Shown piece by piece: positions 33,114-43,682 of a stretch of DNA of 64,000 bases (the stretch's first letter is position 1; each line of letters begins with the position of its first letter). The stretch is taken from the NCBI GenBank assembly GCA_946811695.1, contig OX328126.1, forward strand, positions 2,940,771 through 3,004,770. The letters are read 5' to 3'. Source of the stretch: Gonocerus acuteangulatus (taxonomy: Eukaryota; Arthropoda; Insecta; Hemiptera; Coreidae). The notes beneath the pieces were generated by a model. It worked only from the letters and a program-made list of their open reading frames with translations, was not told where the DNA came from and searched no databases. The translations under genes and the position numbers were made by a program.

Positions 33114-33354
33114 AAAAATCTGTATTAAGGAGTTTTCGGCTAATCTTTGGTAGCCTTCGTCAGCAATGAAGTGCCGGGAGGGGGGAGGGGGGGGTGGAGG
33201 AATACCGAAGTTAGCAGCTATGTGACCATGGTGAAAATGTAGAACGTTCTTTGTTTATATTGTTTCACTATTGTCAATAAACTGCTAATTTTGGTCTTTC
33301 TCCATTGCTGACGAAGGCTACCAAAGAGTAGCCGAAACATCCTCAATACAGAGT
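33114..33354. repeat. Inverted pair of degenerate hammerhead-like motifs
   Basis: The minus strand (33174-33114) and plus strand (33298-33354) carry the same ~55-bp sequence: CATTGCTGACGAAGGCTACC, AAAGA, TAGCCGAAA, then TCC and AATACAGA. CTGACGA, a GGCTA/TAGCC stem II and GAAA fit the hammerhead core. The plus copy has CATC and the minus copy ACTCC where C-GTC is expected, so the cleavage site is eroded. A G-rich tract lies between them near 33179-33202. They are probably the ends of a decayed Penelope-type retroelement. Confidence 0.5.
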
Positions 33355-33584
33355 GAAATCATCTGCCACTTGCTTTGGAAATGAATTTGCCTGGGAATTT
33401 TATATGGATATTAATTTCGTAATTTTGCGGGAATAGATTTTTACACATTGCTTATATTTCACAAGTCTACAAATATTTTTTTGATAAGTTGCATGGAACG
33501 GAATTTAATGTTTTCTGGAGTGCCGAATTAATAAATGACCGTAATTTCTGTCCACCGCTTACAGTTTTCTTGCAAAATACGCGA

Positions 33585-33825
33585 AAGTAGGAACATGAAA
33601 ACCTCAGTGAATGTAGACAAAGCACCATCAATGTACAACCTAAAGTAGGAACATCACAACCCCAGTGAATGTAGACAAAGCACCATCAATGTACAACCTA
33701 AAGTAGGAACATCACAACCCCAGTGAATGTAGACAAAGCACCATCAATGTACAACCTAAAGTAGGAACATGAAAACCTCAGTGAATGTAGACAAAGCACC
33801 ATCAATGTACCAATGTACAACCTAA
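33585..33825. repeat. 58-bp tandem array, 4 copies
   Basis: The unit contains AAAGTAGGAACATCACAACC and CAGTGAATGTAGACAAAGCA. Units 1 and 4 share GAAAACCTCAG, units 2 and 3 share CACAACCCCAG. The last unit has a duplicated CAATGTAC and ends at an A-run. Confidence 0.88.
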
Positions 33826-34489
33826 AAAAAAAAAAAATCTTTTCAATTTGACAGAAAGTGTGTCACAAATTCCTTCTAATTGCTTGTGTAACCGTGTCTT
33901 CATTACTTCTTCGGACCTGTTTTCGTTCTCAAGTATTTTCTGTATCCTTCTTGAACATCCAACAGTAGTAATCTAGCATATTAAACTGGTAGTATCTACC
34001 GAAGTTAAGGTTTAACGCTGATTAAGAAGACAAGCAATAGGTTTAGAAAAAACTAATTTTACTAAAGAACTAGAATGGCTGGAATTTTCTCAGTATTTCT
34101 TTTCGGTTTCAACATGCCCAAATCCATTGGAAAGAATCATAAAATATCATGCGTTTTGTTGGCCGCTGACCTGTATTACAGATGAGCAGCAACGGTTATT
34201 GTTTACGAAGTTAGTTTTGGTCCAAGTTTTAGTAAATGATCGATAGTAGCTCAATTTGAGCCAGTTTGTTTCACTAGGTAAGTCCTTGCCAAGTAATGAA
34301 AGATAATCTAAATTATAGTTTCTGGATTATAAACAATGGTTATTAATGTTGTTATTCATTAAAGATTAGTTTAGTTTGTGTTACATTCTCTATGAGTAAG
34401 GAACTCTGAAAGTGACCATTTCAACACGATATTTTTTCGTGTAGTGATGGTTCCAAACATTTGTTCTTGGAGATTTAGATCTCGGAGAC
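33826..34489. other. Spacer upstream of mariner pseudogene
   Basis: The 5' end of the mariner element must have lain here, but I find neither a matching inverted repeat nor the N-terminal first helix-turn-helix. Confidence 0.4.
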
Positions 34490-35327
34490 ATGGATGTATA
34501 TAAGGGGGGGCTGAGGGGGCTGCTGCCTCTAAAAACCAAGGAAATTGCTGTGAGGTTAGGGCATTCAAAAACAAGTGTTTTGAGGGTCATCAAAGAACAT
34601 TTGCATATGAACAAGGTTAGTGCAAGATGGGTTCCAAAAATTCTTTCAGCTGCTCAAAAACAGGAACGAGTTCACTGCTGCAATGAATTTTTACGCGAGT
34701 ATAATGCCGACCCAAGGAATTTTTTGGACTCAATTGTAACTAAGGATGAGACAATGGTTCTATATTATGACCCACTCAGCAAAAGAAGGTCCATGGAATG
34801 GAGAAGACCAGGAGAAGCGCCTCCTTTAAAGGCAAAAGTCACGCAGTCAACAAAAAAGGTAATGGCCACAATTTTTTGGGACTGTAAAGGAATACTACTT
34901 ATAGATGTTAAAGAAAGGAATACCACAATGAATGGCGAGTATTATGCAGCCCTACTTCACCGGTTACGAGACGCCATTAAAGAGAAGAGGCGAGGGAAGT
35001 TAAGCAGAGGTGTCCGCCTCCTTCACGACAATGCCTCTGTCCACACAGCATTGATTTCCAAGGCCGCTGTGAAGGGCTGTGGATTCCAAGAAATCTCCCA
35101 TCCACCCTACAGCCCAGACTTGGCCCCTAGCGATTTCTACCTTTTCTCAAAGTTAAAATCTGACCTTCGTGGAAGGCGATTTAACACCGACGAAGAGCTC
35201 CAAGCAGCAGTGGAAGAACATTTTTTTTAACAAAGAAGGAAATTATTTTTTTCATGGTATAGAAATGTTGCCAAAGCGTTGTATTAAGTGTGTTGAACTT
35301 AGAGGAGAATATATTGAAAAACAGTGA
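34490..35327 (+). pseudogene. Mariner transposase, 5'-truncated, one frameshift
   Basis: Counting from the ATG at 34490, the second helix-turn-helix (KTKEIAVRLGHSKTSVLRVI, about 15-34) is followed by VSARWVPKIL, a mariner linker motif. Catalytic residues are Asp86 (TKDET), Asp180 (LLHDNAS) and Asp215 (LAPSDFYLF), with 34 residues between the last two: the mariner DD34D triad is intact. PPYSPDLAPSD is the family hallmark. A T-run at 35221-35228 shifts the frame and stops it at 35230; the expected C terminus (HGIEMLPKRCIKC..EYIEK) continues in another frame to a TGA at 35325-35327. A CAGCCTG at 35371-35377 before TA may be the 3' terminus. The first HTH is missing, so it should not bind its ends. 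Confidence 0.9.
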
Positions 35328-35381
35328 AACCAGTTTTTTTCTTTCACCTTTCCTTCTATACCAGCCTGTAAACCTTTGGAC

Positions 35382-36273
35382 CTTACTCCGTAGCAAAACC
35401 ACATCAGGACATTGGGAGAGAAGTTGGCGTTGACCAATCAACACTGTTTGCCATCTGGAACGAATTGGTCAAATAAAAAACTTACTACGTAGCAAAACCA
35501 CATCAGGACATTGGGAGAGAAGTTGGCGTTGACCAATCAACACTGTTTGCCATCTGGAACGAATTGGTCATATAAAAACCTTACTACGTAGCAAAACCAC
35601 ATCAGGACATTGGGAGAGAAGTTGGCGTTGACCAATCAACACTGTTTGCCATCTGGAACGAATTGGTCATATAAAAACCTTACTACGTAGCAAAACCACA
35701 TCAGGACATTGGGAGAGAAGTTGACGTTGACCAATCAACACTGTTTGCCATCTGGAACGAATTGGTCAAATAAAAACCTTACTACGTAGCAAAACCACAT
35801 CAGGACATTGGGAGAGAACTTGGCGTTGACCAATCAATACTGTTTGCCATCTGGAACGAATTGGTCATATAAAAACCTTACTACGTAGCAAAACCACATC
35901 AGGACATTGGGAGAGAAGTTGGCGTTGACCAATCAACACTGTTTGCCATCTGGAACGAATTGGTCATATAAAAACCTTACTACGTAGCAAAACCACATCA
36001 GGACATTGGGAGAGAAGTTGACGTTGACCAATCAACACTGTTTGCCATCTGGAACGAATTGGTCAAATAAAAACCTTACTACGTAGCAAAACCACATCAG
36101 GACATTGGGAGAGAACTTGGCGTTGACCAATCAATACTGTTTGCCATCTGGAACGAATTGGTCATATAAAAACCTTACTACGTAGCAAAACCACATCAGG
36201 ACATTGGGAGAGAAGTTGGCGTTGACCAATCAACACTGTTTGCCATCTGGAACGAATTGGTCATATAAAAACC
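35382..36273 (+). repeat. 99-bp satellite, 9 copies, each unit reading as an HTH peptide
   Basis: The unit contains CTTACTACGTAGCAAAACCA and GAAGTTGGCGTTGACCAATC. Read from GTA GCA, each unit gives a peptide with IGREVGVDQSTLFAIWN, which looks like a helix-turn-helix of Tc1/mariner-type transposases, then a TAA stop. 99 bp is 33 codons, so phase is kept. Variants (GACGTTGACC; GAACTTGG with CAATACTG) recur every three units, so units 4-6 and 7-9 form a 297-bp higher-order repeat. It starts 55 bp after the mariner pseudogene. Confidence 0.88.
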
Positions 36274-36519
36274 TTCCTTATTTCGCACCAATCCAATACG
36301 ATGAAATATTGAGATTCTATTTATTTAAATTTTATCGTCCATTATGAGAGAGACCAATCTGAAAGGTAGCTGGCCACTTTGGGCAAGAGGATTGTCCTAA
36401 GACCAATTATGATTTTTAAAAAAATAATAATTTTTTTTAATTATTGGTTGAGGATGAAATCATGCCTTAGTCGTTACCGCCTCAGTGGTCTATTTATTAT
36501 ATTTTATTCACTACATTTA

Positions 36520-37251
36520 AAGATAATTTTTAGTTTCGTCATATCCGGATTCGCAACCGTAAAGATGGTAATTCGCCATGTGAATTGAGTCTTTCAGGAT
36601 AGTTCTGCTGATTTGTAGAAGGGCTTCTTATAGGATTCTGAATTTTGTGGAAATTGTTTGGCTAAACTCCGTGATGGTGCCGTGAGCTCCAACCATCAGT
36701 TCTATTACTTCACACTTGTGAACCTTATATTGCTCTTCAAAATATCGGATGCAATCTTCATAAATGTTCTTCTTCTCCATATCGACTGCCTTTGGTTGGT
36801 CTACGTCTAATTCGATCCGAAATGTCGGGTCTAATATAGTGCCTGAAGATACTGTCCGGTTAATGATCACTATGTTGGCCCTTCGATCCGCACCTTGATG
36901 GACGACACAGTGTACCTCTTCAAACACTTCTAATCCCTCTTTCGATTTGAACATGTCGGCCCTTCGATCCGCACCTTGATGGACGACACAGGGTACCTCT
37001 TCAAACACTTCTAATCCCTCTTTCGATTTGAACATTTCGGCCCTTCGATCCGCACCTTGATGGACGACACAGGGTACCTCTTCAAACACTTCTAATCCCT
37101 CTTTCGATCTGAACATGTCGGCCCTTCGATCCGAACCTTGATGGACGACACAGTGTACCTCTTCAAACACTTCTAATCCCTCTTTCGATCTGAACATGTC
37201 GGCCCTTCGATCCGCACCTTGATGGACGACACAGTGTACCTCTTCAAACAC
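36520..37251 (-). pseudogene. LINE ORF fragment with endonuclease-like end and 27-residue repeats
   Basis: The minus-strand frame 37251-36628 starts with in-frame copies of a 27-residue unit (FEEVHCVVHQGADRRADMF, then RSKEGLEV). It ends with a unique region: IINRTVSSGTILDPTFRIE, then VDMEKKNIYEDCI and ELMVGAHGTI. The order RRAD, ILDPT.R.E, K..IY, GARGTI is familiar from C-terminal PD-(D/E)XK-like regions of proteins encoded by invertebrate non-LTR elements. After the TAA at 36628-36630 the same frame continues sensibly for about 35 codons (ALLQISRTILKD, ANYHLYG), so the stop is premature. No RT is present. Confidence 0.6.
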
Positions 37252-37370
37252 TTCTAATCCCTCTTTCTATCTGAACATGTCGGCCCTTCGATCCGCACCT
37301 TGATGGACGACACCGTGTACCTCTTCAAACACTTCTAATCCCTCTTTCGATCTGAACATGTCGGCTATGA
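36881..37370 (-). repeat. 81-bp in-frame tandem array, about 6 copies
   Basis: Period 81 bp (markers CTTCGATCC at 36881, 36962, 37043, 37124, 37205, 37286). Phase is kept. The unit at 37240-37280 has a stop (TTTCTATCTG on plus), which breaks the frame upstream. Amino-acid changes between units are few: H/P, A/S, R/K, D/E. Confidence 0.9.
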
Positions 37371-38380
37371 TGGCTAAGAACACTCACGGCCACCGCGCCT
37401 CCATATTCCATTCTAAGCTCTGCAAATCACACCAAGGATCAGCATAATATATAAACGCCTTAAGATAACCTGTGATTTTGACGTTTTTCCCCAATAAACG
37501 TGTGCGAAACGTTCGTCTCGACACGAGGAGACCGACCTAAACCTTCGAAATGCAAATATCCGCCGTGGCCTTTCTAAACCAATACGGCTTCATAGAATCC
37601 TTCCTAGCGGCTCTGTTTGCAATCTTCCTTTACTACAATCAGCTGACTGAGGTAGAATTCGCCACCTCCTTGGATTTGCATTGGATATTAGCTCTTTGTC
37701 GGCATTTGCAGAAATTATTCACAGCTCTTCTCTTCATTCTCTCACGGTCAATGAATATGTCATTCCTTGTATCTCTTCGGCATATTTTACCTGTAAAATA
37801 TGGTATGCCATATTTTGATTAATTTATTTATTTTAGGTGCGTTAACGCAACAATTAATTTAAAAAAATCGGACGTATGAGCATAATCCGCAAAACCTGGA
37901 AATAAGATAAGAGCTCTCGAGGAAAATTAAACGAACAAAATATATCCCTCATAGATGCAGAAAAGTGTAAAGGTCGAACAATGATAACACAGGCACACAA
38001 ATTAAAACAATTGGTAATTTCCAAATACACGATACATATATTCCTATGTATTTCGACACGCTGAATCCGAATCCGGAGTCCGTTTCACTCCAGGTCAGGT
38101 TTAGGAGCAGTTGGAGGTCAAATTTCGTAGGAAGTCGTTTAAGAAGAAATAACTATCGCTTTCATGATTTTGAGGGTCGCTGAATTCTAATCCGAGGTCT
38201 GTTTCAGCACATCAGCGGAAAATGAAGTTCATTTCAAGGACAAATATGTTTATTTTGCACAAAATGAATCTTTAATAGAAAATTAATTCTTGTAAAATAG
38301 AGATATTTGTTGTTGAAATAACCTTGATTTTGTACCGATATGGTGAAGCAGACCTCGGATTAGAATTCAGTGACCGTCAA
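37371..38380. other. About 1 kb without a firm gene call
   Basis: Contains a short hydrophobic frame (37550-37822, plus) that I do not recognise, and AT-rich sequence. CCGAGGTCTGTTTCA and GACCTCGGATTAGAATTCAG (38193 and 38353) form a loose inverted pair, perhaps a decayed MITE. Confidence 0.35.
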
Positions 38381-40621
38381 AACCATGGAAGCTCTAGTTA
38401 TTGACGATTGATAGGCTTCATTATTGCCTATATGGAACCATGGAAGCTCTAGTTATTGACGATTGATAGGCTTCATTATTGTCTATATGGGACCATGGAA
38501 GCTCTAGTTATTGACGATTGATAGGCTTCATTATTGCCTATATGGAACCATGGAAGCTCTAGTTATTGACGATTGATAGGCTTCATTATTGTCTATATGG
38601 AACCATGGAAGCTCTAGTTATTGACGATTGATAGGCTTCATTATTGCCTATATGGAACCATGGAAGCTCTAGTTATTGACGATTGATAGGCTTCATTATT
38701 GTCTATATGGGACCATGGAAGCTCTAGTTATTGACGATTGATAGGCTTCATTATTGTCTATATGGGACCATGGAAGCTCTAGTTATTGACGATTGATAGG
38801 CTTCATTATTGTCTATATGGGACCATGGAAGCTCTAGTTATTGACGATTGATAGGCTTCATTATTGTCTATATGGAACCATGGAAGCTCTAGTTATTGAC
38901 GATTGATAGGCTTCATTATTGTCTATATGGAACCATGGAAGCTCTAGTTATTGACGATTGATAGGCTTCATTATTGTCTATATGGGACCATGGAAGCTCT
39001 AGTTATTGACGATTGACAGGCTTCATTATTGTCTATATGGGACCATGGAAGCTCTAGTTATTGACGATTGATAGGCTTCATTATTGTCTATATGGGACCA
39101 TGGAAGCTCTAGTTATTGACGATTGATAGGCTTCATTATTGTCTATATGGAACCATGGAAGCTCTAGTTATTGACGATTGATAGGCTTCATTATTGTCTA
39201 TATGGAACCATGGAAGCTCTAGTTATTGACGATTGATAGGCTTCATTATTGTCTATATGGAACCATGGAAGCTCTAGTTATTGACGATTGATAGGCTTCA
39301 TTATTGTCTATATGGGACCATGGAAGCTCTAGTTATTGACGATTGATAGGCTTCATTATTGTCTATATGGGACCATGGAAGCTCTAGTTATTGACGATTG
39401 ATAGGCTTCATTATTGTCTATATGGAACCATGGAAGCTCTAGTTATTGACGATTGATAGGCTTCATTATTGTCTATATGGGACCATGGAAGCTCTAGTTA
39501 TTGACGATTGATAGGCTTCATTATTGTCTATATGGGACCATGGAAGCTCTAGTTATTGACGATTGATAGGCTTCATTATTGTCTATATGGGACCATGGAA
39601 GCTCTAGTTATTGACGATTGATAGGCTTCATTATTGTCTATATGGAACCATGGAAGCTCTAGTTATTGACGATTGACAGGCTTCATTATTGTCTATATGG
39701 AACCATGGAAGCTCTAGTTATTGACGATTGACAGGCTTCATTATTGTCTATATGGAACCATGGAAGCTCTAGTTATTGACGATTGATAGGCTTCATTATT
39801 GTCTATATGGAACCATGAGAGCTCTAGTTATTGACGATTGATAGGCTTCATTATTGTCTATATGGAACCATGGAAGCTCTAGTTATTGACGATTGATAGG
39901 CTTCATTATTGTCTATATGGAACCATGGAAGCTCTAGTTATTGACGATTGATAGGCTTCATTATTGCCTATATGGAACCATGGAAGCTCTAGTTATTGAC
40001 GATTGATAGGCTTCATTATTGTCTATATGGGACCATGGAAGCTCTAGTTATTGACGATTGATAGGCTTCATTATTGTCTATATGGAACCATGGAAGCTCT
40101 AGTTATTGACGATTGATAGGCTTCATTATTGTCTATATGGGACCATGGAAGCTCTAGTTATTGACGATTGATAGGCTTCATTATTGTCTATATGGGACCA
40201 TGGAAGCTCTAGTTATTGACGATTGATAGGCTTCATTATTGTCTATATGGGACCATGGAAGCTCTAGTTATTGACGATTGATAGGCTTCATTATTGTCTA
40301 TATGGAACCATGGAAGCTCTAGTTATTGACGATTGACAGGCTTCATTATTGTCTATATGGAACCATGGAAGCTCTAGTTATTGACGATTGACAGGCTTCA
40401 TTATTGTCTATATGGAACCATGGAAGCTCTAGTTATTGACGATTGATAGGCTTCATTATTGTCTATATGGAACCATGGAAGCTCTAGTTATTGACGATTG
40501 ATAGGCTTCATTATTGTCTATATGGAACCATGGAAGCTCTAGTTATTGACGATTGATAGGCTTCATTATTGTCTATATGGAACCATGGAAGCTCTAGTTA
40601 TTGACGATTGATAGGCTTCAA
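38381..40621. repeat. 55-bp satellite, 41 copies
   Basis: The unit contains CCATGGAAGCTCTAGTTATT and GACGATTGATAGGCTTCATT, then ATTGTCTATATGG. Three variable sites (A/GACC, GTC/GCC, GATAGG/GACAGG) mark units. The marked pattern at 39481-39760 recurs at 40141-40420, exactly 660 bp or 12 units later, so a block of units was duplicated as a whole. The last unit is truncated at CAATAAAG. No ORF. Confidence 0.95.
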
Positions 40622-40725
40622 TAAAGTTTATATATTATATTTATATGATAAATTTGATTATCCTATGATTTATGTAATCTGTTTTTTATTGTATTCATAT
40701 AATTATTCCTTACTTTTCAAGTTAC

Positions 40726-40740
40726 GGGTCAATATGACCC
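40726..40740. promoter_or_regulatory. Palindromic GGGTCA-n3-TGACCC site
   Basis: GGGTCAATATGACCC is a perfect inverted repeat with 3-bp spacing, the layout of nuclear-receptor elements, and GAGGTCA follows. CGGGTC..GACCCG is also common near piggyBac-type MITE ends. No gene promoter is identified nearby, so a functional role is doubtful. Confidence 0.25.
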
Positions 40741-40800
40741 GAGGTCAGCGGGGTTTAGTGGTATAAAATAAAGGTCAGTAACTAAGGATTAAACGACTTC

Positions 40801-41144
40801 ATACCACGGCAGGATAAGTAAAGATGAGTGAGTCTCATACCACTCTCCTACGGCAGGATGAGTAAAGATGAGTGAGTCTCATACCACTCTCCTACGGCAG
40901 GATAAGTAAAGATGAGTGAGTCTCATACCACTCTCCTACGGCAGGATAAGTAAAGATGAGTGAGTCTCATACCACTCTCCTACGGCAGGATAAGTAAAGA
41001 TGAGTGAGTCTCATACCACTCTCCTACGGCAGGATAAGTAAAGATGAGTGAGTCTCATACCACTCTCCTACGGCAGGATAAGTAAAGATGAGTGAGTCTC
41101 ATACTACTCTCCTACGGCAGGATGAGTAAAGATGAGTGAGTCTC
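40801..41144. repeat. 44-bp tandem array, 8 copies
   Basis: The unit contains CTCATACCACTCTCCTACGG and CAGGATAAGTAAAGATGAGT. Variants: GGATGAG in units 2 and 8. No ORF. Confidence 0.92.
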
Positions 41145-41266
41145 AGTTAAAAGGAGAATATACATTCGTAAGAAAAGGTAGATTGTCTTCTTAAACTTAT
41201 TTTACTGTTGAGTAGTTCAAAAACCCTTTATTACACAAGCTATTGTTGATGGATATTGTTGCTTAC

Positions 41267-41442
41267 CTCGGATATGAAACCCTGAGATCCACAGCTAGCT
41301 TTGCTAGGAGATCCGATACCGAAGAGAACTGCCTGAGTGACATCTCCACATTGGCTGGAGGTGATGGGGGACTCCCACCCCTTCTAGAAACCAACCCTGA
41401 GATGTAGTCTTCTGCGTTATAGTCCGGTGGTCGCCAATGGTT
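41267..41442 (-). CDS. Candidate host-gene internal exon, 176 bp
   Basis: The minus strand has a strong acceptor (TTTTCTTTTCCTTTTGCAG) ending at 41443 and a strong donor (CCGAG|GTAAGC) after 41267. Between them a single frame is open for 58 codons plus two bases (phase 0 to 2). The peptide begins NHWRPPDYNAEDYISGLVSR, has a Pro/Ser segment (GGSPPSPPAN), and ends with an amphipathic stretch (SVSDLLAKLAVDLRVSYP). It is not part of any repeat here. I do not recognise it with confidence; the last part is vaguely like the N-terminal regulatory region of formin-type proteins, which is speculation. Neighbouring exons would lie beyond repeats or outside the window. Confidence 0.55.
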
Positions 41443-41726
41443 CTGCAAAAGGAAAAGAAAACTACAATTAGCGATCTGAGGCGAAAGTTTTATTTTTGTT
41501 GAAAAAACTCGATCCTTTGGACCCCGATGGGGGCTCCATGGGAAATTAAAACAATTTGGAGCATGCTTTATCAGCTCATTTTTAGATTTTTCGGTTTGCT
41601 TTTCACTTTGCTCATTTTTGGCGTGGTATACGTGTATATCTTATGGCTGGAGTCTTAAATGCCTGCTTTCTCGCTGGCAATGTCAGATTTACCAATATAC
41701 AGGTTTACTGGTATGTCGGCCAACAA

Positions 41727-42178
41727 GAAAAATATTAGTAGCTATTTCTGCAAGTGGTATACTAAAAACATTTCTGTTCATTAATCTACACAAAAAAGTA
41801 TAATAGTCAGGTAAAATGTTTATTATTGTTAGAATAAAATCATAAAAACTGAAAAAAGGTATAATAGTCAGGTAAAATGTTTATTATTCTTAGGATAAAA
41901 TCATAAAAACTGAAAAAAGTTATAATAGTCAGGTAAAATGTTTATTATTCTTAGGATAAAATCATAAAAACTGAAAAAAGGTTGTGACGCTAAAGAAAAA
42001 TGCATCTAAGAAAAGTGCGTGGAAACTTAAATTACCTACCTTTTGCTTAATTTCTGTTTGTACACTTTTTTTTTAAGAGTTATAAATATTTGATGTGAGC
42101 TATACCGTTTTGTGTAGCTTAATAAACAGAGGTGGTTTTAGCATAACTTGCAGAAATAGCTACTAATATTTCTTTAAG
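41727..42178. mobile_element. Inverted-repeat element with a 61-bp triplication
   Basis: CTTGCAGAAATAGCTACTAA at 42148-42167 is mirrored by TTAGTAGCTATTTCTGCAAG at about 41733-41752. The homology continues about 65 bp on each side (TGTGTAG..TTAAT.AACAGA). Between the arms a 61-bp unit (TATAATAGTCAGGTAAAATG..) is repeated three times at 41799-41980. Non-coding. Confidence 0.55.
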
Positions 42179-42560
42179 AGAGATAGAGTTGAAGGAAAAA
42201 ATCATGTGAATTTTAGTTATTGGGTCGTACCATCCGTTGTATCGTAAACATTTGATAGTTTCATTTAATTAATAGTTTATTATGAATGTCTTAAATAAAA
42301 AACAACTACCCAAAACCTAAGCAACAGTGACTTAACTTTAAAGAAAAGTCTAAAATATTAAACATATTGAAATGGCCAACTTTTGGATAAGGCCATCTAG
42401 GCTTATAGTTCAAGAGCCAGTAACCGCACGTTTCATCAAGTGTTTTATGCACCTTGAAATTTTGCTTGGGTAGATAAGAAGGTAAATATGTGTTGGCTAG
42501 ACTTACCGTGGAACACCAGCTACTGTACATAGGGGAAAGGTGCAACAAAATATTGCCCAA
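42179..42560. other. Spacer
   Basis: AT-rich, no recognised gene or repeat. Confidence 0.4.
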
Positions 42561-42569
42561 AAATAGTGT

Positions 42570-43530
42570 TTTAAGCTCTTGGACTATTTAAATTGTTTGT
42601 TTTGCCCAAAACTACCACCTCACGAAGGATTTGGGTCGACTTACCAGTAACCCTATTTTTGTACAGAATTTAGTTGTAGAGGCCCTAAAAAAGGCTTTAA
42701 CTAAATTTTGTTTAGCTTCCTGGGGTCTGTTTGCGAAGACCACATCCAGTTACTTGTGAAGTATGAGTGGTGATTATAACAGTGATTCAGCGCAAGGGCA
42801 TAACTCATTAGCATTTCTATTGTCCTATTCCTAAGGGGAATTCTATTGGTTGTTGCTGATAGTGAAGTAACCTTCAACACTCCAGTCAACCCAACTCGCA
42901 ATAATTAATATAATTCTATTAATTTTAGCGAGTTGGATTGACTAGAGTTTTAATATCTTCTTGAGCGAGCGGAAACGCATAGCACGTACGCGCATAATGC
43001 GAAATAAATATAAAATTGAAATATTTTATAGAACCACCGTAAAAAAACATTGGTGACGAGGCCCCTAAACTTCACAATTAGCATTCATTTTTATAATCTT
43101 AATGTTTTTATTAATAAATATTATGAAATATATTCTGCTTATTTTCATTTATGCTTTACAAGCCTAGAAGTATTACTTACAAATGCAAATTATCTAAGGG
43201 TTAGTTAGAAACTATATTATATAAATTTAGTAGTCAAAAAAAGATACTTTTAATATTGATTGCAGTGATTTTAAATATTTTTCATTACTATATTAACTTT
43301 TGATTACTATATTTATATAATATGGTAAGTACCAAAATCACTGTTTAAAATCACGACAGATAATTCAAAGTAACTGAATGTGATCTTCGCAAACAGACTC
43401 TAGAATTTTATTCAGAAGCTCTTGGACTATTAAAATTATTTGTAACCTTATATTTTCACAGAATTTAGTTATGGAGGCTCTAAAAAGGAGTTTAACTAAA
43501 TGTTGTTTAGCTTCTTGAATAAATACCGCC
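42570..43530. repeat. Direct and inverted duplicated segments
   Basis: AGCTCTTGGACTATT, ACAGAATTTAGTT, GAGGC and TTTAACTAAAT..TTGTTTAGCTTC occur in this order at 42570-42720 and again at 43420-43517. GTCTGTTTGCGAAGA (42725) is mirrored by TCTTCGCAAACAGAC (43384). This suggests two nested copies of one mobile repeat; class unknown. Confidence 0.5.
42879..42948. repeat. 70-nt hairpin-forming inverted repeat
   Basis: The left arm ACTCCAGTCAACCCAACTCG.. pairs with a right arm ending GGATTGACTAGAGT over 31 bp with four mismatches; the loop is about 8 nt of AT. Size and shape resemble a microRNA precursor, but a small palindromic MITE is equally likely. Confidence 0.7.
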
Positions 43531-43682
43531 ATAGTTGACCAGCTGATAATAATCCACCTATTAGCTCCCTGTGTTTTCCTTGAAGTATCCACCGCCGTAA
43601 GAATACCGCCATGGTTGACCAGCTGATAATAATCCACCTATTAGCTCCCTGTGTTTTCCTTGAAGGATCCACCGCCGTAAGA
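43522..43682. repeat. 80-bp direct duplication
   Basis: AATACCGCCATAGTTGACCA... repeated once with two visible differences (ATAG/ATGG, AGTATCC/AGGATCC). Confidence 0.88.

Noticed and set aside
37550..37822. Hydrophobic 90-codon plus-strand ORF
   Set aside because: No signal peptide pattern, homology or splice context that I can recognise; likely chance.
40726..40740. Functional estrogen-type response element
   Set aside because: A perfect palindrome, but no promoter or gene is near, and similar GGTC/GACC palindromes occur at transposon ends. Kept only as a low-confidence site.
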